Notes: generated by a model not told the origin, from the sequence alone. A stretch of DNA of 64,000 bases from Calliopsis andreniformis (GCF_051401765.1 NC_135071.1:8596961-8660960), one strand, 5' to 3'. Shown: positions 48,340 through 61,070, counted from the first letter of the stretch. Program-made: numbers and translations.

Positions 48340-49390
48340 AGTGTTTACGTCACTGGCTCCACGCCCAGCTCTACCCAGACCCCAACCAACAACCTGTTCC
48401 CTCGGCGAATTTGACACCAGTGAACCCCAACCTGTTAAGTCTCCCTCGGCGAAGGAGGGTACGATGAAGACATCAGGCTTGGGTTAAGCCGCGAATGAGA
48501 TCGCTATCAATCGAGCTGGATCAAACTAACACACGACTAATAACCTCGCGAGGAGTTAACCGTCCACGAGGACCGTTGTCAGGTCCATCGAGATGAGAGA
48601 AAGTCCCCTGGTCCCCAGGGACCGCAGGAATAGAGAGTTCTCGGTGGTGTTCGCAGGAAGTGACGACATATCCTCGGCATGTGTCCCAGGAACGAGTGGA
48701 CGTGTGTACAAAGCGGCAGCTGTCGTCCAAGTGGCAATGCCACTGTTCGCTTCAAAGTTGCGATTCTCGTTGCGTGCGATCGCACGCACTCAAGCAAGAA
48801 CCACGACGACGATGGAGGAAAGGAACGAGACGCGGCCTGTCTGGGGAGGAAGCAGGAAAGAAAGGGAGGAGATGGGAGTAAAATGAAAGGAAACGACCAG
48901 TGGGAAGGGGAGCCGTGGAGGACGAGGGGGGAGAAGGAGACGAAGAAAGAGGTGGCGGTCGAAGAGTCGGTGTGGCATCGCCAGATGCGCGGCACATTTT
49001 AATTAACGTCCAGACATCCTCCGAGACGGGTGACCCCGAGCTCAGGGCCATCCAATGACCCTTTTCCCAGCGACCATCTTCTGGGGAACGGATAACAGGA
49101 AGCGACCTCCCCTCTTCTGCCGCGGAGAAGATTCGCCCGCCTGGCTTCGCGATAATGCCACGACAGGCCTTTACGCTAGTGAATGCGAGCGTCGAATGCC
49201 AATCGACGGTTGCGCTTAATCGAGCGGTCCGAGGCGTATTCCACTGCCATGGTTCGGCATTTCGAAATACGGGATGGTCGTCAGCGTGCCAGTGGAATGA
49301 GTAATTTTATCGTGGCGCGAAGTTTCAACTGGCTGGGTATCAATGATGGACTCGGTTCGGGGAATGTTGACAGCTCGGGGTAAATTGGCT
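48340..49390. other. Long GC/CpG-rich island (about 1 kb)
   Basis: The longest GC-rich block in the window. ORFs of 97 to 138 codons overlap on both strands and show no domain. It includes a 38-nt-spaced internal repeat (CAACCTGTT...CCCTCGGCGAA at 48390 and 48428), a purine-rich tract at 48800-48960, and the 51-nt motif at 48655. Possibly a promoter/enhancer block. Confidence 0.4.
48655..48705. repeat. Diverged 51-nt motif, copy 2
   Basis: See the copy at 46589-46639. It lies inside the 1-kb GC-rich island. Confidence 0.6.
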
Positions 49391-49436
49391 GTTACGAGTT
49401 CATGCATTTTTAATGAGGTTGTATGTATGTGAGTTT

Positions 49437-49650
49437 TGAAGGTTTAAATGTTGGCAAATTTATGAATCTTAATATTTGAAGATTCGAATGTCGATGTTTT
49501 TGTAGCTTTAAAGGTCTGAACATTTTGGAGGTCTGGAGATTTGAAGATTTAAAGATTTGAATATTCAGGAATCTGAAGATTTTAATATTTAAATATTTGG
49601 AAATTTAAAGGTCTCTAAATTTGAAGCTATAAATATTTGAAAATTTGGAT
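49437..49650. repeat. Degenerate ATTTGAAGATTTAAA-type array
   Basis: About 210 nt built of 8-12-nt variants of GATTTGAA/AATATTTGAAGAT. A low-complexity minisatellite-like array. A shorter similar stretch is at 12230-12300. Confidence 0.6.
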
Positions 49651-50130
49651 TTCTTTGTACACCGTGTCTTTATTGAGTATGTGGAGCTTATAATTGTGAA
49701 TTTACAATGAAATTGTACAGATATAAATAACCAGTCTGTAAAGATAACAATTAAAGTTATAATTAGTTATTCTGTACTTATCACTAAGTTAATCGCTCAA
49801 AAAATGAATAAATCATATCATTAAAATAAACGCATTAAATAAAAGTGTCAATTTAATTGCAAATTACTATAATTTTATACATGTTTGATTTTATCATACA
49901 CTGACACATGATTAAAGTGAAGAAAAACAGGAGCCTGAACATATTAACAAAAAATTACATTAAATATAAATGCGTTACATTAATAATTACTATTATTTTT
50001 TACTTATTTATCTAACAATATAGAATTCCAATTTACTCCACAATTTTCAAGTTACAGTTCAGGGATGTAATTCATCCAAAAAGAACTACAATAAAGTATC
50101 ACAATAAACTAAATATGACACTTAACATAA

Positions 50131-50290
50131 TTGAATCGATAACTCAAAGAACAATACAAGTCCAAAACTAGCCATTTGAAAATAATTTCAAAACTACATA
50201 ATTATATAAAAAACATAAAATTACAAATTAGAATAAAATATGTCAAAATATGGTTTTCAGACTTGCCTTGACCTCCAACTCATCGATTCG
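50131..50290. mobile_element. Family C MITE, 160 bp
   Basis: The left end TTGAATCGATAACTCAAAGA ACAATACAAGTCCAAAACTAG is matched in reverse complement by 50247-50290 (ATCGAATCGATGAGTTGG...). The interior is AT-rich. Confidence 0.65.
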
Positions 50291-50429
50291 ATAACGATCT
50301 CCCTCAACATTCCCCGTGAAACTAATTTCCTTCAATTCCCAGTCGAAATTTATAAATCTGTATCACGTCTCTATTTCCACTGGGACTCTCAATGAAATTA
50401 CCAATAATCTCCCCAGTCGTAATTTGTCA

Positions 50430-50870
50430 TCGGTTAGTTTCTCGTTTCGGAGTGCTGTGCATCGTCACGCTTGCACACTGGATTACGTTGCCGGCGAGTC
50501 AGTCATTCATAAAAATATGTAACGCGGTCGGCGCACACAGCCAGATATGTACTACTATATACTACGAGGGGCCGCATTCAGTGACCGCGGCGCACGTAGT
50601 ACGGTGCACGTACGCTGACGTGGAACGTACACACACGTAAAAATGCGGATACACTCGCGTGGTTATTGTGCAGCTAGGTGAGCGTAACCCGTCGGGAAAG
50701 GAAGACGAGAAAGTGGAGTCGGAACGGCACGTATCAGACTCGGCTAGCAAGCCTGCTGGGCATTACCGCTGTCAATCGTGGCCATTGTTGACGGTGCCTC
50801 GACAATGGCCGTATCGGCTGAAAGAAAAATATTGAACGCTGCGCGCGAGGTAAAGGACTCATTGTCAGTG
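50430..50870. other. GC/CpG-rich island with 12-bp hairpin
   Basis: CpG-dense; contains GCAGCTAG followed by GTGAGC (donor-like) at about 50680. A hairpin GGCCATTGT / ACAATGGCC is at 50780-50788 and 50802-50810, extendable to 12 bp with one G-T. Could be a promoter with a non-coding first exon; unproven. Confidence 0.35.
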
Positions 50871-51136
50871 CTTGGACACGTCTCGGTATTCGACACTAGT
50901 GCAAATAATACTGGTTATTACGCTTTATTGACGAAGCTATTTCATTCAGTTATTTCAATATTTAATGAAGGATGTTTGTGTATATTTTCTTTTGACAATT
51001 TCATAAGAAAAATTCATTTCTTTTAGATATCCGTCTTGTGCACTATTTTATTGCTATTTTTATTTAATTTGATAAGTTTCAAGTTTTTTTTAAAATGGAC
51101 ATTATTGATAATATAGTATAATTAAAATACTTATAT

Positions 51137-51180
51137 TGGCGAGTTGAAGGGCAGTGCAAATCCAAAATTAGGCATTTACA
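51137..51180 (+). repeat. Family C terminal repeat, single end
   Basis: TTGGCGAGTTGAAGGGCAGT then GCAAATCCAAAATTAGGCATTT, matching the family C consensus. Confidence 0.55.
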
Positions 51181-53169
51181 ATTTCATTTAGTATGCTGGT
51201 ATAATTAATATATTTTTGAAAAAATGGTATATTAAATTATTATTTTTTTACAGAAAGATTAAAATTGAAATTTATAGTATTTTCTTTATTTGTGTGTATA
51301 CTGTATATCTGTGCAGTGAAATTTCATACTACCCCGAAACCTGGCCTTTACTAATTGTTGATAACAATTTTTATTTTATAAACTGGGAGATTATACAACA
51401 GTATGGTTCGAAATACTTTCTGTTAGTAAAATTTCTTTTCAATGTTATTTGTTTAACACTCTGTAAATATGTTAACATATGTAAATGATAGAGATTATTT
51501 TCAGCATACAATTTAATTCTTCAGAAAGTTTGCTTATTCAGTGGTGCTTATCTAATGCAATAAAAGGAGTAGTGCAATTTTAAATGTTATGTCTATCTGC
51601 GCACTTTTTGTATTTTAAGGTTTTATTTATAATATGCAGTAAATACTTTAATTAATATTTGCCTTCACTCGAAAATGTATCTTTCCAATTATATACCTAC
51701 ATATATACCTACTTATTAATAAATATAATAGCTAGTTTTGGTACCAGAGAAAGGTAAGATAAATTGCCACTGAATTAATAAACGATAAGTATTTCTAAAA
51801 CACTGGATGTGTACTCTTTATATTGCGATACGAATGTGTAATCTAATTGAAACATTCGAGATCGAAGTAAACATATCGTCACACAATATTCCGGAAATTC
51901 GAATGGAAAAAGAGTTTATCAGTCGCAAGTAATCTTGTAAATAAGAAATCGTCGATACATCAAAGTGTGAAGAAGTTACTAGTACCGAGATGGTAAATAA
52001 ACCGGCAGTGATTCAATGTAATTCCAGAAAACGGATAAGATAAGTTGTGCCCTTATATGGAAGTCATCGGAAAATATGCTTCCTTTGTTTATAGAAGCTC
52101 TTTTAAAATACGATATTTTATCTTGTCTATAATTTTCATGAGAAATATTTAGCTGCGAGCAGCTTCTAAGAAGCTTTCATGTGTATATCTTAAGAGTTAT
52201 ATCGTTTTAAAGGAAGCACTACTAATTCCAGAAAATAACAGTTATAATATAAACAAGTTAATATAAAAGATCCATATGCATTTATATGTATTATTTTTTC
52301 CAATTTCATTTATCTGAATAAGGTGTTTCAATAAATTATTTATAGATATTACAAGTATAAAATATTTATAAATATTTCATGTTAGAATATGTAAATATGT
52401 CGTTGTATTCATAATGGCCATTAGTTACATTATTATTATTTTATTTATGTATTAGTTTGTAAATAATACTGCAAATTTAAATAGTGATAAAAAAACATTT
52501 AATTATAATCACACAATGACAAGAAATATTTCATAATGTTATCAGTTTGTTATTACATCACTGGAATAGAATCAATTGTCTTAAGTTCATCGAAGATGAA
52601 CAAATTATAATAATAAAGTAATAATAAAGAAACTGCCACATTAAATACATGTAGACAAAGACTAAATCGTTGTAAAATTAAAGTACACTGGTCAGCAATC
52701 TTAATCATTTGGGGCATTGATATCACTTATTTAGCAACAGATTTGATAGAATTAAAATTTGATTTAGGTCAGACTAAATTTCCCCATTTCTACTTGATTC
52801 CAAAATAAGATCAACCAATATGTAATATACGTGATGAGACTTTAACCTGAAGCATTCTTAATTCCTGCCTCCACTTGACGAAAGGAAGACAGATTCATGA
52901 TGTTTACTCATCAATGCCAAAATTATTAAACAACGAAAACGATTTTAAAAAAGTATTTCAGTACCTAAAGAACATAAAAGAACCTAGTAAACATAGAAGT
53001 CGTTAATAAAACACAAATTTAAAAAAAAAATATAAAATTTTCCCAATTATCAACTCTGGCAAAACTGGATAAGGACTCCCAAAAGGTAATAAAAAGTGGT
53101 CTCATATTTCTGACTAGCTATCTTTACCGAATACACATTTTTCTCACGGTCAACAATATTTCAGTCACG
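51181..53169. other. Non-coding, AT-rich, nothing recognised
   Basis: Very AT-rich. A 90-codon ORF at 51216-51488 is hydrophobic and AT-driven, with no family signal. Confidence 0.35.
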
Positions 53170-53640
53170 GATACAATGAATGAGTTCCGTTAATCCAGAA
53201 TTTGATGGGCCGCCTTTCTTTCAACACCTAGCATGTCGATGCATTGGAGCTGCATCATCGAATTTCCTCCTCGAAAGGTTTCTCGAACAATCGCGGGGAA
53301 ATAATACGCGGCCACTCGAGGGCGCATTGAAATGCGGATGCGCGTATTTACACACACTTGAACGTACTTGCGCTTCCCGCAATAATTAGTATCCGTTCCA
53401 CGAATTAGCCATCGGGGTTGGTTCCTTTCTCAGGTTATACCATCGCGCAAAACTGTTTAATGAGCAGCAACGAAATTCTCGCGGGACCCGTGAGACCTGG
53501 ATCTTCGACGCTTTTCCGCTCCACGAACGGAAACTCGAGTTTTCTCGCGGAAGAGGAGAGAGGTGTTCGAGGTTTCGAGCTACACGATATATCGTGTGAT
53601 GAAAGTGAAATCAAGACCGCAGGGGAGGAGCTTGATAAGT
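53170..53640. other. GC/CpG-rich island
   Basis: Includes ACTCGAGGGCGCATTG, CTCGCGGGACCCGTGAG and the palindromic ACGATATATCGTGT. ORFs of 69 and 88 codons have no domain. Confidence 0.35.
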
Positions 53641-55137
53641 CCATTTTTAGCGACTTTCTGTGTTTTTGTTATGTGATCTGGTAGATGGTGGGATGTGCTT
53701 TTATATGGCAGAGTTGACAAGATAAATATCTTGATCAGTTCCAAGATACAACCATTTTCATAATGGGTGTATAGGGAAATAACTTGAGAAATATATCTGA
53801 AATGGGAGAATAAATAATTATTTGATAAGTTAAATTCAAAGCTGATAAATAGTATCTAATAATTTCTTCATTGAAAAACTTTCAAGAACTTTCAATCAGT
53901 TGCACTGAAGCTGCACATGATTCGCTTTTGTTATTTTATAGTTATAATTGGTCTCCACTAGGAGAAGAATAGTGTACTTTTTTTTATTGAGAATTTAATA
54001 GTTGCTTCTATATCCAATGTGTTAACGACGAAATTTTATTTAAGTATATGATAATATGCATATTAAATAAACTAGTGTATATAAAAAATTAAACAGAACT
54101 TCAAGAACTTAGATAATTATTATCTAATAACTAATTTTATAATCATAAAAATACCCATATATTAATTAGTAAATTTTGTGTCTTTGAATACATCATAAAA
54201 TGAATTCAAAAATAAATTAGCCTTTAAAATAAAGTTTAAAAAATATTCTATAGAAAAGCATGTTTCTAGAAAGTAGTTTGACTGACATTGCTATATTTGT
54301 AATTGGTCTACATAAATTTTGAATTGTGAAAATCTGTATAACGTCCTCGCCAATAAATAGCTTTTTTTTACTAACAGTTTCTAGAGGAAAATCTAATTGG
54401 GGAATCTATATTCTCGAACATCTCATATGAAAGCTAGATCATCAACGTGAGTGGAATCATACAGGCTTTTATTTTAATCCGACCCATTTTTCTTTTGTTT
54501 CACGACACGGTCTCATCTGTATTAGCAAACTGCTTCTGCGATGAACCTCTAAATTTCTGAACACCACACACAATCCATATAAAAATCATTTTTGATAAGG
54601 TAACAAATTTTCCAGTCTAAGTGGTGTCTAAGATTAGTTCTCAGTCGATAAATATACTGTTACAAATTGAAATTCAAGAAATAACATAACTGAATGTTTT
54701 AAAAAAGATGAAAAAACATAACAAACAGAAATGAAATGTCTGCAATATTTACTGTAAAAGTTGTCGGAAAAAAGAGATGTCAATTAATAAAAGAAATTTG
54801 TTATTACTGTTTTCACGCTTATAGTGTTTGTATACTACGCATGAAAAATGTATGCAAAAGTTCAAACACCTTTTCTTTACTGTGGTGAAAAATGCCAAGC
54901 GTTGAAGATAACAGTGAACAGTATCGAGGTCATTATGTCTAACAAGTCTATTTTTGCACACTGCCGATTTCCCTTGTACTAATAGTCTAGATACATACTT
55001 TCATTACTTTGATTATCAATCAGTCTTTGTTTTTCTCCTTTCATTCAAAACGTCGCACATTTTCGAAACATGAATACGTGCGAGCCATTGCACACTAAAG
55101 TGGCTAGTTTCTGTTTCATTTTGATTTTGACAGAATT
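53641..55137. other. Non-coding, nothing recognised
   Basis: AT-rich with short ORFs only. Confidence 0.35.
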
Positions 55138-55612
55138 AGCCATAAGTTTGCGGCCATTTGGTGAAAACGTCAATCTTTGGACTATTGTAACTTCGCGAAA
55201 AGAAGTCGTATAATAATTATTATTCTAGGATTATTTTAAGGGTTGACTCCTCTATTCTCACATCCTTAAATTGAATTTTTTCGAAAATTCTTTTACACTA
55301 GAAAACGAGTAAAAAGGTAAAGATAGTTTTACTTTAAAAAGTCGTTCAAATTCAATCGGCTTCCAAATGTTTCAAGAAGTTTTCAGGCAACTAAAATTAC
55401 CATCAGTCTGAAGATTAAAGTTTTACCCTTACAATACGCTTCTAAAACTTGGTGCACAATCTTTTTCACAGTTTCATTCAAATTAAGGAGAATGTATCAA
55501 CGTCAAATTAGACGTTTTCGGCTGCTTTCAGCCATTTTAGACTTTGTCGCGCCCATCTCATAGTCCAAAGATTGACAACGTTTTCGCCAAATGGTGGTAA
55601 ACTTGTGACTGC
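55138..55612. mobile_element. 475-bp element with about 48-bp inverted ends
   Basis: The left arm (CCATTTGGTGAAAACGTCAA then TCTTTGGACTAT) matches the inverse of the right arm (ATAGTCCAAAGATTGACAAC GTTTTCGCCAAATGG). The outer part shares CACAAGTTT/CATAAGTTT. No ORF; likely MITE. Confidence 0.75.
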
Positions 55613-57430
55613 TACTGTATGTAGTCTATGTGAAATGGAGATGAAATATAAATACAAATTATGGGAAAGAAGACGAAAATGCAGAGAAAAATAATACAAA
55701 ACGAATGTATTTGAATTTTAATAATGATTTAAGTTAATTCATTTTTATAGTTAACTCCTTCACGTACAATTTTCTTTCGTAATTTTATCACCGCTGCCGT
55801 TCTGGAAGAGGTACCTGTTCCAAACTGCCAACCATAGAGTTCTCATTGAGCAAACATAGACACCTCACGCGATGGTGCGTGATCGGTTACTAGTGAAACA
55901 TCCGTATCACGCGTTATCGTGAAATCGGCAGCGAAGATACTGTAAAACGTGCACGAGTCAGACTTGTCAAAGTATGGCAAGGGGTTAATGGTTTAAGAGA
56001 TGACCACTCTAGCTTCTGAAATATTGAGTTCTTGACTAATTGTAAGATCTCAGAATGCGTAAAAATAGGTTTAAAAATTATATTAAAAGCTATAGAGTAA
56101 TCATACATAATTTATTATTTTATAAACAATAGGTATAATTCTGCAGGTAAAGTGATGGATTTGAAACAAATGGATCATACATATTTGTCACATATTTCAG
56201 CGATGAAATTGAAAATTTGATAAAAATGGAATTCATCACTTTGGCTTCCCAAAGGTTCAAACAAGTACGTTTTTGCTACCTTTTTGACTGCAATCCTAAA
56301 AATAGGGTCCAGTATTACTAAACGTGATAGTTTTTAAAAGAATAAATGAAAATTCTCTAAATTTGCACGGTCCCGTGGCTTTCCATTGCTAAATAATGAT
56401 GAACCTGGGAGACACTACTTCATAAATGTTGAAAACTCTCAACAATGGCAGAATAGACAGGTCTTTAATTTCGACACAAAACGAGAATGTCATAAATTTG
56501 TCCCTCATATATAAAATTCCCCTCATGTTTCTGTGTGACCCTCTCGTAGGCAAAAAATGCGCGTAGAAATGCTTCACGATCCCCTACGATCTAATAAAAT
56601 TCTAGAACCAAAAGAATTGATTACCAGTACTATAGAGTGAATAATCCACCGTTATGATCAAACAAAGATATATTTTTTATAAGTACTCCATGCTCCCCGC
56701 TATAAATGCTATCCTTATAATATTAACGTCCTCGAATGACTTTATCTCCACAGCTTGTTTCATTCAAAGTCGCCATGGTGAATAGTTCATTCAATATAAT
56801 TCATAAACTATTAGAAGGAAATTGTACCATATAAAAATTGCAGTCAGGCGAATAAAAATCAACGCTTTCATATTTAAGTCTGGGAATTTCTCATCAAAAC
56901 ACTTTTACCATCATTGTTGAAGTCTAGGGATCTCTCGTCAGCTTCTTTCAGATAGAAAATAATTACGACTAATTATATTGAGGTATTTAGAGAAAGAATT
57001 AATTACTGTCCGAACTTTGAAGGAAGATCTCTAATGGATAGGGTCGCTAACTTGATGAGATGTCGATCCTTTGGATCATGAATAGTACTTTTCCCAAGGG
57101 ACTGACTGTCTACTCAACAGGTCACATAGTTGTGACTTCACAATTATTCCATTTCTTTTTGGACTTATCGTTTTCTCTCCTTAGCAAAGTCTCCTAACGT
57201 CATTTTTATGGTGGTTGGCAAGAGTGTCAAATCCTATTGACAATTTAGAAGGGTTCCTATTACACAGAAAAAGTGACGGGCAACTCAACTTCATTTGCAT
57301 CAAATACAAAACGCGCTATTGAATCATAAACAAAATCCCTTACACTGATAAAACACTACGAAAAGTGTAATCAATTTGCCATAGGATGAGCTGCATATGA
57401 AGGAATCTACTTAATCGAGTCAGCGAGAAA
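55613..57430. other. Non-coding, nothing recognised
   Basis: AT-rich; no exon or repeat supported. Confidence 0.35.
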
Positions 57431-57480
57431 GTTAGGTCCAAGTCTAGGTCTGGGTTAAGTCTAAGTTTAGGTCTAGATCG
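57431..57480. repeat. Degenerate AGTCTAGGT tandem
   Basis: About four variants of 10-12 nt (AAGTCTAGGTCTGGGTTAAG, TCTAAGTTTAGGTCTAG). Confidence 0.6.
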
Positions 57481-57492
57481 TCTTTAACTGTA

Positions 57493-57552
57493 TTTCTGAC
57501 GAGATATCTTTGACCAAATACCTTTCGACAAGGTGTCTTTCGACCAAGTTCC
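57493..57552. repeat. 15-bp minisatellite, four diverged units
   Basis: Units are TTTCTGACGAGATATC, TTTGACCAAATACC, TTTCGACAAGGTGTC and TTTCGACCAAGTTCC. Directly precedes the GC-rich island at 57570. Confidence 0.65.
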
Positions 57553-57569
57553 CTAGAATCCAATTTTCG

Positions 57570-58080
57570 ACGGCTAGCAGGCCCATCGAGATCCACGACT
57601 TGGATCCCTGCCGCGGTTCGGATTCTCTGCCGAAGGAAGCCACAGCGTCTGAGGCCAATAACGGGAAAATCAAATCGGTATCACCTCTCACTCTCCGACG
57701 CTAAAGGTGTGCGTGAATGGTCGCGGGTGCCCGCTGGAAGGGGAGGGTCTTTCCATTGGAACAGAAAAATCCGGCATTCCAGCGCGTGGCTGCTCGCGAA
57801 ACGCAGCCACCGATCCGTGGACGAACGGCGTTAGCCGAGCGCCGTTACTTAACGACCGTCTCCTTCAGGGAAAGTTCAAGTCGGCGTTTCGCCTCGAAAC
57901 GAACGAGAGAGTCTTCTCTCAGTCGCCTCCTCTCCGCGAGGAACGGTGGAAAGGGGCGGAAGGAATCGGTTCGACAACTGCCAGAAAGCCGCACGATCAC
58001 GTCGCCTCAGCGCTTTGGATTTCTAGCCTGGATTCTGCCTCCAAGTAGGACTCGGCTCCTCCGAGCCACCTTCGTCCAAA
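57570..58080. other. GC/CpG-rich island sharing a motif with the 62.5-kb island
   Basis: ORFs of 113 and 140 codons overlap in two frames, without domains. Contains the motif at 57844-57877 repeated in the 62.5-kb island. Confidence 0.4.
57844..57877. repeat. Island-shared motif, copy 1
   Basis: GTTACTTAACGACC, then GTCT, then CCTTCAGGGAAAGTTC. The copy at 62471-62500 lacks the GTCT and differs by one base otherwise. Confidence 0.7.
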
Positions 58081-58860
58081 TGGAATGTTCCTTCTTGCGT
58101 GATTGCTCCATTTATTGTTGGATTCTTATTGTTCGCTGAGCTGCTTCGAGCGGTGTCTCAATTGCATTGAGTGACTTGGAGTATAAGACGTGGATTAATC
58201 CGTAACTATACTTCGTTCACTGGGAGAACGCAGTTGTCGGTTGACGAGTTTTCGTACCCTTTGCGCAGTTCACGCCTACGCTCATTAGTTATTGGCTCTG
58301 TCACTCCCGAGCACATCCCTACCCATGAACCCCTTGTTGGGCCCTTGGAGGTCCTACCATTTCTAAAGAAAGTCACTTCTTCAAGTGTTAGCGCATAAAC
58401 GGTGTGAAAGAAATTTTGAGCAAGCAAACGATATTCTTTTAGATTTTAGTTTTCTCCGAAAGTATTAATGCGGCTCTGTTAGCAAATAAAAATCTTCTTG
58501 AATATCGTCTCTGTCGACCGAAAACGTACTGGTACTAGTCAGAATTCTTACTGCGTTGCAATACCATAAACGACCCTAGATTTCCCGTGTCATAAACTAC
58601 CTGGTCGCATCGAACATTTTGTAGGAAATCCAGGAAACAGTTCTACCGTTGCTGTTTCTTTATAATCAAATAAGCTGTGGATTCTTATACATTGATATCT
58701 CAATAAATATTGTTTCTTAATAGATAGAAACATTTGTTTCATTTGGACACTAGGTATACAGAGTAGAAAGAAGCAAGGCGTGTCCTTTTAGGCTCTTGAA
58801 TCCTTCACCAATCTCAGTGGAAAAGTCAGTCGGGGCAATGGAAGCCATCTGCGTGAAACG

Positions 58861-58885
58861 ACTGCGTTCTCTCAGTGAACGCAGT
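58861..58885. repeat. Perfect 9-bp hairpin
   Basis: ACTGCGTTC, loop TCTCAGT, GAACGCAGT. Function unknown. Confidence 0.6.
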
Positions 58886-59951
58886 ATAGTATGTTGAATT
58901 TTACACGTTTGGAAACTAGTTGTTTTTCAGGTTGTAGAATTACGTTAGACTATATTCGCATTCTTTGAGAAATATTAGAAGGTAGGTCCAATGAGTAAAT
59001 ACTGATCACAAGTTTCTAGGTGTGTTAAGATTAAAATGTCATTTATTTTAAACTTTCATGCAGGGTCCCTTAGATCGCGTCTTGCCAATCGCGGGTTAAC
59101 GTGGTTCATATTAGGATAGAATTTCAAGTTCTCCATTGGACTGTCAATTTTTGTTTTCATTGGTTGTTTATGAAATGTGTTGCAAATCTGGAGCAAAGTA
59201 AAAAATTTTGCACTAAATTGTTTATTTATCTTTTTTCCCCAGAAAAGCACCATATACTGTAAGTCCTACCATAATTTGATATCCTGTATAATTGCATATG
59301 TGTATAGGAATAAGTGCTTAATTTAGGAACAAATTATCAATAAGTTAAAAAACAAGTTAAGAAATGAATAATTAATTCTCGAATTATCGAAAAATTATAC
59401 TTTTCAAAATTATGACTGATTATTACATATGTAATTGCCCCTAAATGTAGATAGACGGAGGATATCTTCTGGAATTTTACTGAACATAAATGATAATTAT
59501 TTTCTCAGAAGATAAGGTGAGAATATTGCATGTTGCGGTATTTTTGAAATGTACCAAAGAAAAGATAAGTTGCATACATGACTACATTCGAAAAATGATA
59601 AACATCAATTGAGAAGGATAAATAATGATATTGGGATCTTCCATCTAAAATTACGAAGATAAAAATTGAATCTACAACACAACACAGCAATTGCATTCGT
59701 ACAGAGAAAGTGTTGCATAGGATGGAGAAATTATTAATTTCATTTGGGTACTCGTTTGCGATACAAATACGAAATATATAGTCAACGAAAGGATATAGCA
59801 ATTCTAGTAGAACAGCAGAGTATCGATTCTTTACATTTCTAACAATCGGCATTGCTGTGGCCAACTGGGGACCTAGGTTTGAATTAACGTATTTTTTCCT
59901 AAATCCTGCTAATTCGAATCCCCAGGAGTGACAGAATGAACATTATCATGA

Positions 59952-60102
59952 TACAGCATTGTCAATCAATTACATAATATCTAATTATATAGAAATTACA
60001 GAAAACGCAGCATTTAACATTTATTTCACTAAAGTGACAAATATTTTTTTCTGTGTCACTTTCTTCACTATTTAGAATATTTAATTAATTGACAATGCTG
60101 TA
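59952..60102. mobile_element. Tc1/mariner-type MITE, 151 bp with TA duplication
   Basis: TA CAGCATTGTCAATCAATTAC at the left and the inverse (TACAGCATTGTCAATTAATT) at the right. TA is present at both ends. No ORF. Confidence 0.75.
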
Positions 60103-60751
60103 CTGATAACAATAAATTGTCAAATAATTACTCTTATATGATTAAGGTTTGTTTGCCCTTTTTGCCATGTCTGAGGTCTTGAATTGACAGAAATGGAGGA
60201 AAAATACATCGTCATAATAGATTTTGAAAAATAGAATATGTATTTATAATAAAATTATGCGAAGAAACAATGCAAACGTATTAAGAAAAATGAAAATATT
60301 GAATCACTATCATGACAGATAAATAACTGGCAAATAGTCATATCAGAAAATATTTAACTGAAAAATTAAAACACTTTTTTGGTTTAAGTCTAGCAGTATA
60401 TTCTATTACTAGGAATAAGGGAAAAATATTATATAAATGACTTTACTTATTGTTAGAAATTCAATACGTTGACTGTCATGTAGCTTTTCACTGTTTCGAA
60501 GCGGAATTTATTAACGATTTCATAACTTTTCCAGATATTTTTTGTGATCAAACAGATGTTCTAGTAGGTACTTTTGAGTGGAAGACGTACATACGCATAA
60601 ATATCTGTTAATGTTATTTCATATTCCTTTTCGTTTGACTAGCATGTGAAAATGGCATATGAGTGTACTTACTAAAACTTACAAAATGATTAATTTTACA
60701 TTTAAATATGTATCTACTCACAACTAAAATGCAAGTTACATTGCACTTTTG

Positions 60752-60898
60752 GAGCCAATGGCAAACGAGCGACATTTTGACGCACGATTTCGTTGCGATC
60801 ATACATTTTTTTTTGTTTTCCTAATTACAGACAACGAAGACTGACATATAATTGCAACGAGATCGTGAGTCAAAATATCGCTCATGTGAATTGGGTCT
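60752..60898. mobile_element. Foldback with two 50-nt arms
   Basis: 60752-60803 (GAGCGACATTTTGACGCACG, TTTCGTTGCGATCATAC) pairs with the inverse of 60848-60898 (GAGCGATATTTTGACTCACG, TCTCGTTGCAATTATAT), about 80% by eye, with a loop of about 44 nt. Confidence 0.65.
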
Positions 60899-61038
60899 TA
60901 GAATGAAACACAATAAAGAATAAAAAACTAAAAAAATCCTATTATGAAAAGGAATGTATCTACTTGCTGAAATTTCATTAACATCATAAATAGAAAGTAT
61001 GCTGAATTACCGTAAGTAGAGGTATAAAAGAGATATAA

Positions 61039-61070
61039 TAAAGAAATATAAGCTGTTTTATATTTCTTTA
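61039..61070. repeat. Perfect 13-bp AT-rich hairpin
   Basis: TAAAGAAATATAA, 6-nt loop, TTATATTTCTTTA. Too short for a microRNA precursor on its own. Confidence 0.6.

Noticed and set aside
48579..48995. 138-codon minus ORF and several + ORFs
   Set aside because: Five overlapping frames in a GC-rich island; Pro/Ser-rich translation is the complement of a purine tract.
57707..58139. Two overlapping ORFs of 113 and 140 codons
   Set aside because: Two frames of the same strand are open at once in CpG-rich DNA, with no domain in either.
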